From positions 193,143 to 257,142 of the forward strand of contig NW_019775466.1 of assembly GCF_001039355.2 (NCBI RefSeq): a DNA stretch of 64,000 nucleotides. Direction: 5' to 3'. The stretch comes from Lingula anatina. Taxonomy: Eukaryota; Brachiopoda; Lingulata; Lingulida; Lingulidae. The translations under genes were made by a program, and so were the position numbers. Under the pieces are notes generated by a model, which ran no database searches, was not told the origin of the DNA, and saw only the letters and a program-made list of their open reading frames with translations. Positions 13,901-26,300 of this stretch are shown here, piece by piece. How positions within the stretch are numbered: the first letter of the stretch is position 1; the number at the start of each line of letters is the position of its first letter.

Positions 13901-16900
13901 CAGGTACAATGCCTTCATTAATTCCCAGCACAGAGGTGGCGAGATAAAGAGATTAAGGCAGCAGGACTTATCCCAGGCTTAATTGGATCCAGTCAGACTG
14001 GGTTGATGATAATGTCTATCATCAAAATCCTATAGTCAGATGGATCAACTCAGAGAGCCTCTGACAGGCGTTTCTTTTACTAAAGTGTGTTCTTGTCGGC
14101 TTAGGGTGTAAAACTGGACTTAAAGAATATCTAAGTAGGCATGGTAATATCTGGATGTTTGTTATTGTTATCTTTGGAAAAGATACTTTGAGATTTAGAA
14201 TTTGAGATAAACTATGTGTCATTTAGTGTGTTTGGTATGGCACTTTGGCAGGACAGTTTTTCAACCATCAATATCTATCATGATCTACAAACCCCCTACA
14301 ATGTTTGTGTCAATTAAGAAAGTTATGAGAGAACAGTTTCATTAGCTCTGTATGTATAAATTCAAATTACTGTTTTTCTTTTTATCAAGAGCTCGTAAAA
14401 TATGTGGGTATTACCTCCAATATTTCTGTGACTGTCAGTCACCATCATCAGGGAGTAAGAAAGTTATGGTTTACTGTACCATATGGCCAAATTAAACACA
14501 TACCAATTTATTAAAGTTGTCTACAGTTGAAAACTGCACCAGTTGAAAACTTTCCCAACTAACATTGCCAGTTGTCCAGGCATACATTTTCTCTAGAACC
14601 TTTTTAATATATACCTAGGAAAGCTTATCATTGCATTAGCAATTGAATAGTTCAGCCTATAATTTCATTAACATATATAACACTCTGAGTAGTAATATAA
14701 GTGGGCAATACTGCCAGAGTGAGCTACAACTGCTAGCGGCACTTCCTGATAAAGAGCAGGGATAGAAAGCAAGGTAGATCAGTGTACAGAGAGATTTACT
14801 GACAGCACTCATTTTTGCGGTTCACCTCGAGATCTTAATTAACCATTCCTAATTCCACTGATCCACAACCAGTACCGAATTTTAGTTTATCCTAGCGAGC
14901 TCAGAGACTGAATGCCATGAATATACACTGCTTTTCCAAGATGTGCTGAGTGAATGATAAGATACCCAAGACTATTTATGTTGAAAAAAGTTACAGGTAG
15001 TTTTCAGCAGATTCTGTTTCTTTTTTTCACTCTTTTTTCTGAGTACTAATTTTAACCGTTTCATTTCCTCACCATAAATTAAGTGAATAAAGCAGCATAG
15101 AACCTTTGAAATATATTTATGAAATCACGCAGTGCAGTTGTACTCTCAAATGTTCCTTCTACCTTGTCCAGTTTGATCACACACCTTGGCCATGGAATCT
15201 CAAACCTCTTTTAGAGGGGAAAAATAATTTATAACAAAACTTGTGCGTCAAATCATTGTAACACAAATGAGACTCTTGTCCCCTTCCTAGACTACAAGCA
15301 AAATAACAAATGAACCTTCACTCTAGTATAAATTACTAGGGTGTGCTGGTATTCCCGCTATTGTAAGATGGTTGTATCTGTAATATTCAATTAGCTCTTT
15401 CTCTGCAGGTAGGACCAAATTTCTGAACAGTGCACTATATTACTTGATCCCGCTAGACACACTGTTGACATTTTTATAAGAATGGAGCAGAGCTGACCCC
15501 AGAAACCCTAGACAGGACTTTGTTGCTGGTTAAGCATCCACAACCAAAAATTGCTGTAATTTTCTCTGTGTCCCTTGATGCTCAGTTAATGTGCCTTCAG
15601 ATGCACGATTGCTCAACTGTGAAAACGGGAGTAGCATGGTGTCTAACCAGTGTCACCACTGTGTATAATATTATCCTGTGCCACATCCACTTGTTTACAT
15701 GCAAGGAGTCTGACAGCACATGTGTACCAGTGATTGTTATGGCCATTTAAACTCAACTCCCTGCCAAATTTGAGAATCATTAGATCAGGTCATGCTTGTG
15801 ATCTGATAAAAATCTGTAGGGGCTGATTTGGGAGATAACTTCAGGGTGGCTACAAGACACACAATAGCAACACAAAGACGGATCCAAGCAAACATCTATT
15901 TAGTACTTACCTCAGAAAAGTTGAGTTCATTTAAAGGAACACACTGCTCCTCCACTCTCTCAACAGCACCCGTGGTTTTGCTCATCCTTTCAGCTTGCTG
16001 GGCCAAGTATAGATCCAATACTGGAATTCCTTTAGATTTGATATCGCTCTCCGTCAGAGAGTTCACCATCAACATAACCCATACTGGTCTCTTTCGCTCC
16101 CAGTTCCCTGCTATTGCATTGAATAAATAATCGGCATATAGACCCCTCCCTCTCTGATCTGGTGTCATCCATTTTGGCATTTCTTCTTTCACATAATTTA
16201 AGTGTCGTTTGAGCCTTCGATAAATATCCTGGGGTAGAACATCCTGCAAGTTTTCCCCATGGGGTAACATCTGACATGTCGCTAATGCTGAGATGGTGGA
16301 AGGATCCGTAAGATCCAACTCGAAAAAAATATTCTGTGCTTGTCTAAATGCCTGTTTTGCATTTTCTGGAATAAAATCCCACACCCTTGTGTAAGGTACG
16401 TGAATCGTTCCAAAGAAATATGCCGGCGGATCTCTCTTAACTGTCCATAAGAATGAGTTGAGTTGATTTTGCTGCAATAAAACCAAGCTTTAAAGTAAAT
16501 CAGTTAGTTCTACAATGCACCCCAAACTAGCTACATAATGTAAACTTCAAATATTAGCCCAAAACCACACACAAGTCGCCCGGCCACAAAGAGAAAGATT
16601 TACCTGAGTATTATGCTGCACTAGGCTGACCGCGGTGTAAGGAAATCATTTAATATGGTCCATTTAGCCCAACACGACAAAGTAAACTAGAAAGAATTTA
16701 GGTACAATTTCACGTGTATTTTCAAAAGAATGGGATTCTACTTATATAACTTCTTACTACTCTCCATTAAAACAGGCGTTGTGGGCCTACTGTGGACAAA
16801 TTACTTTCTCGATTTAAAGACTATGGGGAAATTAGAAAAATTCATTAAAAAACTTACGTCACTAGTGTGCTCACAATGGGCCAAGGCTCCGGGTCCCCAA

Positions 16901-16980
16901 CTTGTCCCCCCTGTGTCCACGCCGGCTATACTCTGCAGTAGTAGTAGTATCCACAAAAAGACTAGTAACCCTGATGGCAT
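1903..16980 (-). CDS. TIKI: TIKI-family Wnt-inactivating metalloprotease, 5' part (exons 1-3)
   Basis: Seen: three minus-strand exons, 16858-16980, 15911-16471 and 1903-2224, with GTAAG donors, AG acceptors and matching phases (0, 0, 1). They encode about 335 residues. Exon 1 gives a signal peptide ([20 protein letters not shown]). Exon 2 has [17 protein letters not shown], holding the family's catalytic GxxH motif (G62, H65). Exon 3 has [16 protein letters not shown] and ends in SFFFAFGA, just before the second conserved GxxH, whose His would lie on the next exon, beyond the left edge. The start is the first ATG after an in-frame stop. Known: TIKI (TRABD2) proteins are membrane-anchored or secreted proteases that trim the N-terminus of Wnt ligands and so block signalling. 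The C-terminal third and membrane anchor are outside the window. Identification is firm; the symbol is a family name. Confidence 0.93.
2225..15910 (-). other. TIKI intron 2, 13.7 kb
   Basis: It is bounded by the exon 2 donor GTAAGT and the exon 3 acceptor TTTTTAG. No nested gene could be supported: the open frames inside are short, lack homology I recognise and lack flanking splice sites. A long AT-rich intron in a secreted developmental regulator is a plausible home for enhancers, which is inference only. It contains the 108-bp tandem repeat listed separately. Confidence 0.7.
11901..12106. repeat. Two-copy tandem repeat, unit 108 bp
   Basis: The string AAATTAATTCAATAACTTTC occurs at 11901 and again at 12009. 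Both copies go on with CACAATACA, a CTATCTTT segment and CTTCCCACTGAGTTTACA at similar spacing. The copies have diverged by substitutions and small indels, so the duplication is old. It lies inside TIKI intron 2. Confidence 0.85.
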
Positions 16981-17300
16981 GGTGTTCGCACATTGCTATC
17001 AATGTCAACGCTACTCAGTATTGATTCAATGAATGGGGAGCCGATCTTGCCGGTTCTTCCTCTTCGTTACTCAGTAATTCCTCCCCAAATGATTTCGACG
17101 GTCTCTGCATGGCTAAATATATCTGACTAAATATTTACGAACACCCAAAGCGTGGCATTTGCTACTCATTTGCCAAGAAAACTTTGGAAAACTCGCTCCT
17201 CGCTTGTGCCTCGACTGAGTTTGAGTGAGCGTATGCGCGCAGTGGTTAAGAAGCGATTTGATTGGACCATTTCCACCTGTAAACGACAGGCGCACGGGGA
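16981..17300 (-). promoter_or_regulatory. TIKI 5' UTR and likely core promoter region
   Basis: This is the DNA immediately upstream of the TIKI ATG. An in-frame stop lies 15 bases before the ATG, whose context is AACACCATG. The stretch around 17100-17300 is richer in CpG than the flanking introns. No clear TATA box or Inr was identified, so the transcription start is not placed. Confidence 0.35.
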
Positions 17301-18211
17301 GGCTGGCACATTAAGCAAATATCAATGGTTTTGTTTGATTTGATATTGGAACAGGTCGGTCTAAACTATTGACTTAATGTCATGATATTATTTTTATTGA
17401 TTTTGAACTACTACTGGACTGATTTCGCCGTTTTCTGTGCCCGTGAACCCATGGCTTCATTTTTTTATCCACGTAATCCTGGGCGTCCCCTTGTTTGGCA
17501 TTGGGGTATTTAAGGGCTGGTCAAACTGGGTGTTGATTCAAAGTTACGTAACATATGTCATATTAAGGAGTACCCTAGGTATTCAATGGGATGGTTGTTG
17601 CGTCTGTTTCCATTGACACTGACAAATGACATACCTTTCTCACTGTAATCATAATCATTGCTTGCCACCATCTTCATCATTAACACATGATCTGTAGACT
17701 CATTTACAAATTCATTACACAATGCGATGGAGGTTTAATATTAACGAGGGTTCGTGTCCCTTCTTACTGCGAGTCATTACCGCCCGATTATCACCCATGG
17801 CACAGCGCACCTGTGCAATTTTCCAAGCGACACCACCGGCAACGATCCTTGATGAGGGAAATTAGTAGGGCCTAACCGGCAGCTGGGGTCGCGTTACGTG
17901 AAATATTCAATTTATATACAGGTGGCTTCTATAGGCACTTTCATAGTTGCTTTAGGGCCGATGTTTCTGTCAGCAGAACGCGTAAAAAGTCAAAAGAATT
18001 GAAAAGAAGTTATTTTTGTTGAATGTACACGTCGAGAGCATTATGGAAATGACAAGGTGGTTGAATCTAAATAAGAAACATTTTTGATAAATTTTTGTAT
18101 AGCATTAAATAGTTGAGTCGTGTTGAACGTGCATCGAATTTCACACGGTTAAGTATTTGAAATCCCGCATTATTTTGTTAATTCCGTCTGGCTCTCTAAT
18201 CAACCATTTAA

Positions 18212-18212
<1 letters not shown>

Positions 18213-18262
<50 letters not shown>
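18213..18262. repeat. (CT)n microsatellite
   Basis: An uninterrupted CT dinucleotide array of about 25 units. A short CA-rich stretch and an alternating CG tract (18306-18318) follow immediately. Confidence 0.98.
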
Positions 18263-18264
<2 letters not shown>

Positions 18265-18305
18265 GCACACACACACTAGCCTGCAGGCACATACACATAC
18301 ACACC

Positions 18306-18320
18306 CGCGCGCGCGCGTGC
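18306..18320. repeat. Alternating (CG)n tract, Z-DNA-prone
   Basis: CGCGCGCGCGTG follows CA-rich sequence. Alternating purine-pyrimidine DNA of this kind can adopt the Z form under supercoiling. A CG run is unusual in this otherwise AT-rich, CpG-poor surrounding. Confidence 0.75.
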
Positions 18321-18969
18321 ACCAAAAAGAGGGATGCAGTTGAAACAGTGATGCCCTTGACTTTTAACAGGCCCAATATATAACAGTGGAAAATTCGCTA
18401 TGGTTCATTTGAGTATGTTTACCCGATTAACTTCAGGTCAGATCTTGGGTATCCACCCTCCTCTGAAATCAATATGGTCTGTTTATCTTGTGAGACAATA
18501 TATCAACAGAACGCGTAGAGTATAATAGAGAAGCTGTAATTAATTGAAACAACTGTTGGACACTTTGAAGAGAGTGCAATGTTTAGCGAGGGTATTGTTT
18601 TAAACTTACGCCAATTATTGAACGCAATAAAACAACCGTTTCGTGTCGATTGTTTTCTGTTAAGGAAAGTATTAAAGTAAAAGTATTTCAATGAGTGCCA
18701 TTTGTTAATTGCGTCTGACCCAGTCACCTTTGTAACGGACACAAATTGGGGCGTGTGCCAAATCCAATCATTTCTACAAAACAACAAAAACAATAGCTAG
18801 AAAGAATGTTCCTTAAAACATCCAAAGGGCGACCTCAACAAATACCCGTCACCAGTTCCACTTTATTAGTGGCTGAGTGATTGAATTTTCATGGATTTTA
18901 ATTACCCAATTAAAGCAACTAACAACGTATGTTGCTTTTGTACGGTTTATTTTCTTTCTTACACGTGAG

Positions 18970-19042
18970 CTCTCTCTCTCTCTTTCTCTCTCTCTCACGC
19001 ACACACACACACACACACAACACACACACACACACACACACA

Positions 19043-19079
<37 letters not shown>
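18970..19079. repeat. Compound (CT)n-(CA)n microsatellite
   Basis: CT repeats with one TTT interruption pass into long CA repeats broken by AA and AACG. The repeat is read as cysteine/valine or threonine/histidine open frames in several frames; these are not genes. Confidence 0.97.
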
Positions 19080-22000
19080 AAATAACAGACATCCGAAATC
19101 ATCAAAGTAAACACAAAACGCGACAAATTAATTGATCATAGTCCAAGCTGTACGTGATGATTTCGAAAACTGGTTCATTGTTCATTATATCGGTTTATCA
19201 ATGGATGAAATGAACCATTTTTCAAACGATAACTCGATGTTCAGTTACAACAATTAGCTGCTGTTACACCTGCTTTAATAGATGCCGATCCAGAGTAAAA
19301 GTAATGTCTGGGTGGCACCCATTTATAACAAAGAGTTTGAAGCCAAGAAAAATTGCGCTTGACATGCAAAGCTCACATCATGCTGTATAACATTACTGCA
19401 TATGAAGAGGGTGGTTCTTCGTGATAGCGACGCCGCGTGACTTAGGGTCATCATTGGGTTTTTGGTGATCGTTTGTTGTTCCAAACTAGGGGCGTTTGAG
19501 CTACAAAGTTAACATATTTATTGGTCGTGGTTGGATAAAACGATAGCTCTGAAATAATACATACCAGTATCTTACAATCGCATTATGTTGTTGGGCCACC
19601 CAGGTATAGCATTTGTTCAACCGCATTCGGCGTAGTTTGTAGTAAATTATTTCATACATGAACATCGAGGAACAATATCTTAGCAATGCAAAAAGTGTAT
19701 ATATTACGTTTTTGATAATGAACTTTTTCATATAAAATTTCACCCTGTCTTTGTATCTTTGATTTAACTACCAAGACCGACAGGAAATGTGCATCCCCAC
19801 CCAATATCTGGGTGGATATATAAAAATCTTCAAAAGAAGAGGCTGACATGCAACAGATAAACCAACATAAACCAGGGCTTGGGCGTGCTGTTCTCAACAA
19901 CAAAACATTTTAATTTTGCCACTGTCTTTATGATTTATTCGTTACTATTTTGTGAAATATGATTCATTTATAACATGAATATATCCATTGTTCTGTGGTT
20001 GGAAAAGACAAGTCTGTTTTTTTGACAAGTTGTCCACTGTGTCGTACATGTATATTTATTTTTAAGTATTGTTACTCTCCCCTTTTACAAGACTCGTATA
20101 ACGATTTGCCTAATACCGTGCATGTCTTTCTACATCTGACTGATCGCTGATACTTATATGGGCTTGTCATACTGGCAAGGGGAATACGTTGCCAAATGCT
20201 ATCCATATAATAATTGCAACCGTTTTTTGAAAACATTTTTGCTGTGTTATTTGATAATGCGCATTTCAAAATGGCTTTCTTTGAGGTTTGATAATTTGAA
20301 TTCAAGGTTCTAATTCCCTTACGTATCATTTTTTTTAGAATTGTTAATGTTCAATGGAAAAAATACTAATGACATGCGTAATGAATGGTTTTTCCAACTC
20401 CCACTGAAAAGTAAAGAGCCGTTTTTAAGCAAAATGCCCGAGTTAATTTCTTTATATAGAATATTATATATATTTATCACTAGGTTGGGAGCGTTTGGGT
20501 TGTTTCTGGTCTACAAAACAGGTCTAAATCACTAAAACATTGAAAGTAAAGATTGTGACTAGTATTGAAGAAAAAAGCGCGATAAAAAATTATAATGAAT
20601 TTAAAGCATGATCTTCTAGTCAAACTGAAAATACTCGCAAAAGAGCATTGTTACCATGCTGCCTAAATAACAAGAGACATGAGATTTTAATCACCACCTT
20701 TGTTTGGAAGGGTCAAATTCTACTTCCATAAAACAAAGGATGAACTTTGTAATCTTATAACTCTTGTTATGTTTAATTTAGTTGCAGGTCCACGGACATT
20801 CAACAGGTTAAGTACGAAAACTGCATGGGTCTGTGGTCTGGATGTGGGTAGGGAAGCACATTAAAGCCCGATGCCTGGCTTTTCCGTCCTTGTCTCTTCA
20901 AAGGCATCACACCTATTCTATAAGTATGCTTTATGTCAACTTACCCATGGTAGTGTCGCATAAGAAGTAAAACGATGTCAGTTTTAAGAAAACAAGAATA
21001 ATGTATAAAAAGTATTAGCATTCTTTAAGAAGTGTTCAGATATAATTTAATCCATGCGAAGTAAGAATATAATATCTTTCTTGTAAGTGAGAATTTTAAA
21101 GCTAATTTTGACTGGGACGCTATATAGGGATGTAAGACCCAGATTCTGAGTTCCACGTTCTGAAACTCGGCACGAGCAGACAGACAATATGACAGATATT
21201 TGATGGCAAACATCCAGAATAATACAATAAACATTTGTGCCGCTTCTTTGAACCCATCACGGGCATTGAATGGTCCCCGTTCACATCAGCAGATCCCTGG
21301 GGAAGTAATCAATACTAAATGGATTACCAATCAACTTCTTTGTCTTACATTTTCGGCTAAAAACTTCTTTTCACGAGGTGCAATAAAGGGTATTAAATTA
21401 TATCACACCGATTTCTTTTTCAAAAGGAATTTATATCACAGAAAATGCTTCATGACATGATATCCCATTTTTACGTCAATCCTTTTTATTTTCAGAAAAA
21501 ATCTCTTGTAAGACCTATTATAAAAATGAAAATCATATCTTTAAATACACTTATAATTTCCACTACAGAGTACGGTTCCCGTATGCACTTCAGATCTAAA
21601 AAAACTCTCCTGCAGAACATCTTAATTGCACAGTAGGAAGTGTTTGTTGCAGTTATGTTTGCGTCTGTTATGTTTTGGAAACTGTTGCAGAAGGAATGGC
21701 TAATTGCAGCACTTATTTCAATAACTTCCAATCTCTCTTAGAAAATGTTCACTGGAACCGACAACTGACTGATCTTCCCCAGCGAGGGAAGTCAAGAGCT
21801 ACTCACAAAACTGCTAATTATTCAATCATAACTCCCATGCTTTAAGTTTCAGAGCCAAGTTAAGGGCACCAGTTGCTGCTGACTGGATTTTAACTATGTT
21901 ATTCACTCTTTAAAAAATGTTAACAAGGAAAGGCCTAGGTTAACTTGGAACCTGGCAAAGGGGGAGTGCTATGTAAGGAATTCTTTACATGCTGGGCACC

Positions 22001-23376
22001 GGCTGGCTTTTTCCCTCCTTAATGTCATCACTTTTCGCCAAAAAAAGTTTACAGTGGCACATGCTGTTGTAAACCAAATCCATCCAATGCACCATCAATC
22101 CATACACTTGGATTTAACTGAACTTTTTACGCAGGATACAGAAAAAAACACCTTCAAGTGTAAATTTGATTATTTATTTTCATATACTCCTTCATCTTAC
22201 TTAATAACTACACACAGTGCTATATATTTGAACTTAAAAGTGATGAGTGAAACTCAAATCTTGACACTTAACCAGAGCCATGAGCTATAATTTGGACCAG
22301 ACACCTTTTTTTGTCTTATTTTGGGTCCAGTTGTTTGGCTGAAGTGAAGTTGTTATTAATGAACTCTGACTAGGTCTCATGATCTCTGGTAAAGGTTGAA
22401 AGACATTCTTAAAAGGAACTATGCAGGAAATATTGGCAGAGATTATCCGTTTTCAAAATAAAGATTTTCAACAAAGAACAAGATTGTTGTGATCTGCTGA
22501 GTGCTTTTTTTAAAACAAACATCACTGAATGATGTTGAAATCAAGAACAGTCAATGGCAACAAAAAAGTATTATCAGTACTAAGTCAATGACTTAACTCC
22601 TACTATACAAACTACCTCCTCCCCTTTCTTGTTCATTTTGGCAGCTGGTTTTGGCTATTATCTATTTGTCTGAAAACCAATATCTTGCGAAATTGCTAGG
22701 CATTACAAGTGTTAACAGCTCACAGTCTCTTTAACAAATCTAAAAAAAGGACTAGGAAGATAAACAACCCTTGTCAACTATAACATGGCCATTGTAATTT
22801 GCCTATGCTGCACACATGTAGTATGAGCTAATCAGGTAACTTACAAGAGACCTGAAAATAGCTGTGCTGCACAGTACCCGCTGCCAGTTAGATTTATAAC
22901 ACAGAAAACACTTCTGTGACAGTAAAAGAGAACCAAGAGGAAAAATTGGTGTCCAACCATTTATGGCCCAATTTGACCAACAGAACTTATTAATATTGTC
23001 ACAATCTGCCACCTCTTGTTCCTGTCCACGAGAAAACAGGTGCATTTTGTTACTGTTCAACACAGAGGATATACATGTCCTCCTCTCCAAGGAGCTCTGC
23101 ATGAACTACAAGTGCAGTTTTTTCCCCTCTCTCAGTTGAGTCTACTTGTCTGCCTTTCTTAACTTAACTGCTTGATGACAATTACCTGAACACCTCTTTT
23201 TTATTAGTCCCTAACTGGCTGTCATCAGAGGGGCACCTGTCTTTTTTCATCTTGCATTTTTTTTCCTATACTGATGAACTGTATATCTCAATGATATCAC
23301 AGGTCCACACTCATCAGTTCCAATATAAGCGTTCATATAAAATGTCCTTGTTGATAGCAGATGCAAGTTTTTTTTT

Positions 23377-26300
23377 TTATTTAGTCCCCCTTCCTTTTCC
23401 CATATTCTTTGGTGGTCCTCCTGGTCCTCCTCCTCTTCCTCCTCTACCTCCTCCTCTTCCTCCAAATGCCCCTGTAAATAAAAACAGTATTGAATAATTC
23501 ATGTTTTAAGTATACAGAATGACTGCCTATCTTGTTGAAGGCAATTTTCACTAAAAAAAATCAAATAAAATGTTGTACATTGATGTCACCTTCAATGGCA
23601 ACCTAAGAGTCTTAGGTAAGGTGTAAATAACTAACTTGTAAGTGGCCTCAGTTTGAAAGGCATAGGGCATTTTGACGTAAGATGCCAAAATGAAAACTAG
23701 GCACAGAATTCAAGCAGAGAGCCCAATTTTTTCAAATAGGTCTGTGGCATGAAAACTATTAACTGGTGATCTTCACAATCACCTTTGCTGCACAGATATC
23801 AAGCACCTATTAAAATACAAATCAATTCTCAATGTGCAACTGCATGCAGTTGTCCTTTCCTTGGCCTCAAATTTTCACAAATTTTTGATAGTACCAACCA
23901 CAAATTTTAAACAGACCAGGCTACAACTTGGATATTAAGTCCAACAAACAAGAAGTGCATTAAAGCTTATCGCAGGTTACATATCCAACAGAACTTGGCA
24001 GGTTTTGGCCACTGTATAAAACAAAGATTTAGTTTTCTGATGATAAAACCAATTTCCCATCCATGTGAAATAATTGGCATCAATGTTACTATAGTACGTT
24101 TATCTATTTTTAAAAACCTAAGATTTGAGTTTATATAATAATTTATATAAATCAACAATGAAAATAGTATATTTCTTCCTATTTCTACTAAACAAGAGTT
24201 TAATGAAGTAAAGGATTTAGCACAATACTTTTCTAAGAAACGAAATTCATAAGCAAACTGTGTGGTCTCCTGACATTCAAGAGCTCTAGCTCCTCTCTGT
24301 TGAACACATTAATGGTAAAACTGCCCCTGTTCTCTGGTTGCCCTAACAGAGGTCATAAATCTTACCACCTATTATTCCAACACTCTTTAATAGCTAATAA
24401 CAATGGAAAACACATAAAACTAACATCAGGAACAGCCCAAGCATCAGGCCATGTAAATACAGAAGACAGACTTCTGGCTTGGATTTAGGCTTTTTTTTCT
24501 TTTCCAACATTCCTTCAACAGCATTACTGACCTGCTGTGTATTAGATTTAATGTTCACACACATGGTAGTGTTTTCAAGGCAGGCTTACATGTTGTTAAC
24601 TGGTTACCACACACACCAAAAAGCCCACAAAAACATAATATCTGGTAGGTATGTTGCAGTTGAAGGTATCTCCTAGTGTTTACCTTTACCATTCTGGACT
24701 TCCCGTTTATTTACATTTGGGTCCTTGCTCACATTCTGTGTTTTTTCATCTTTAGATTGTTTGAAGGAAAGTTTACAAAAATAATCCTTAGAAAACATAC
24801 TCTGTCCCACAAATTGGACAGTTTAATTGAAATGTATTATTTTGACTTTTTTGGCTAGCAGTACTATTTTCTTTTGTCCTTTTATAGATTAGTTCAAATC
24901 CAAATGTAATTCTCCCCTTGAAATGTCACCTACATAAATAAACAAACTAAATTGGAAGGATATATTTTACCGATTAACTTCTTGAAATTCAGAAACAAAA
25001 AGGAAAGAACCACACATAGACTCAATGTAATAAGATACTAAGTAGTTGGCAATTTCCCTCTAGCAATGTTATTCAGTATGAAACAAACTTCCAACAAACT
25101 GCTGTATAAATTGAGGAAAACATTCAATAAACACAGCATTTCCCTTTAGCAGAATGTTTCAAACACCACCACAACCATTGGTTTACATTTTTTGGCAACA
25201 ACCTTGTTACAATCAATATGTAAACACAAAGAACCAATGTCATAACAAGATAAAACAACCCCTAAGACTGCAGTTTAACTAGCATGTTTGCTTTATTACT
25301 AAAGTGCAAGATGTCTTGAGTGCTTTTGACAGAGACAGCTAAAGCATTAGTGTCAAATATCAACACAAAGATTAAAACAGCCACTGTTTAACTTGACACC
25401 CCCCTCCACACACATGTAACACTATACCTAAAAACCCTCACATCCTTTCTTTGAAAAAAATTGAGATCAAAGTCATTACAGTCATTTAATTTTTCTTTAA
25501 AGAAAAAAGTTAGGATTAACTGCCAAGACTTGTAGTTCCTTATTCTTTGTGACATCTTTGATATAAATATAGAAAATTCATTCAGATGGGAAAATTTGCA
25601 CTATCTACTTTTCGGCTTGGCAGTTAATTGGAAAGTTCTATCTAATGAAAGCTACAATATGAAGTATGAAATAAGGGAAGAAAAAAATAGCTGAAGGGAG
25701 CTGGGGAAGGGAAGACAGAAAAAGGAAAGAGGAAGTACAGGAAGGAACAATAAGACAGAGAGAAAAGAGGTGCAAAGAGAAAAGCTAAAATTTATGAAAA
25801 ATACTATTGGGAGGATACAATATATCTCCATCAACTCCCTGGTGCCTATAAAAGAGAGGCACCTGATAAGAATGCTCCAGAAAATTGCTCATGTCAGCTT
25901 TTGCATACTTTGCATGACTTACACCATTGCCCATGCAATAAACCATGAAAAAATATGCTTCAGATAGCGATAAATCACCAGCACCAAATGAGAGCTCAAC
26001 AGAAAATCTCTGGGCATTAGCCATATTAACTAACAGCACACTACAACCAGAGATTCAGTATCAAACTTCTCACTAGCACATTCATGTAAATAGTGTTGCC
26101 GGTGATATACTATAACAAAAAATTGATAGTTTGCCAGTATTTGTTTTTAAAAAGGTAAGTCTAAAATGATAATAATCTTATTAATTTAATTTGCTACAGT
26201 GACCCACCCAGTAAATAGAAATGCTTAAATGTCTACAACAAACAGGATACAAGCAAGAGAAATATGTTACTATATTTTAAGTATTACAACATATTATTGT

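Larger units (their letters stand above)
17301..23376. other. Intergenic region with microsatellites; no gene supported
   Basis: It lies between the TIKI 5' end and the LSM4 stop codon. The open frames here are short, unspliced and include translations of CT/CA repeats. The right end, about 23200-23376, should be the LSM4 3' UTR: an AATAAA signal on the minus strand sits at 23200-23205, about 170 bases past the stop. Otherwise I see only AT-rich sequence and the simple repeats listed separately. Confidence 0.6.

Noticed and set aside
15828-16277. Plus- and minus-strand open frames overlapping TIKI exon 2
   Set aside because: They are antisense or alternative-frame shadows of the true exon, which has clear homology and splice sites.
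18849-19135. Cys/Val-rich and Thr/His-rich open frames
   Set aside because: They are translations of the CT/CA microsatellite.
23247-23497. Glutamate-rich (minus) and proline-rich (plus) frames
   Set aside because: They are other frames of LSM4 exon 5, whose RGG reading is fixed by splice phase and homology.
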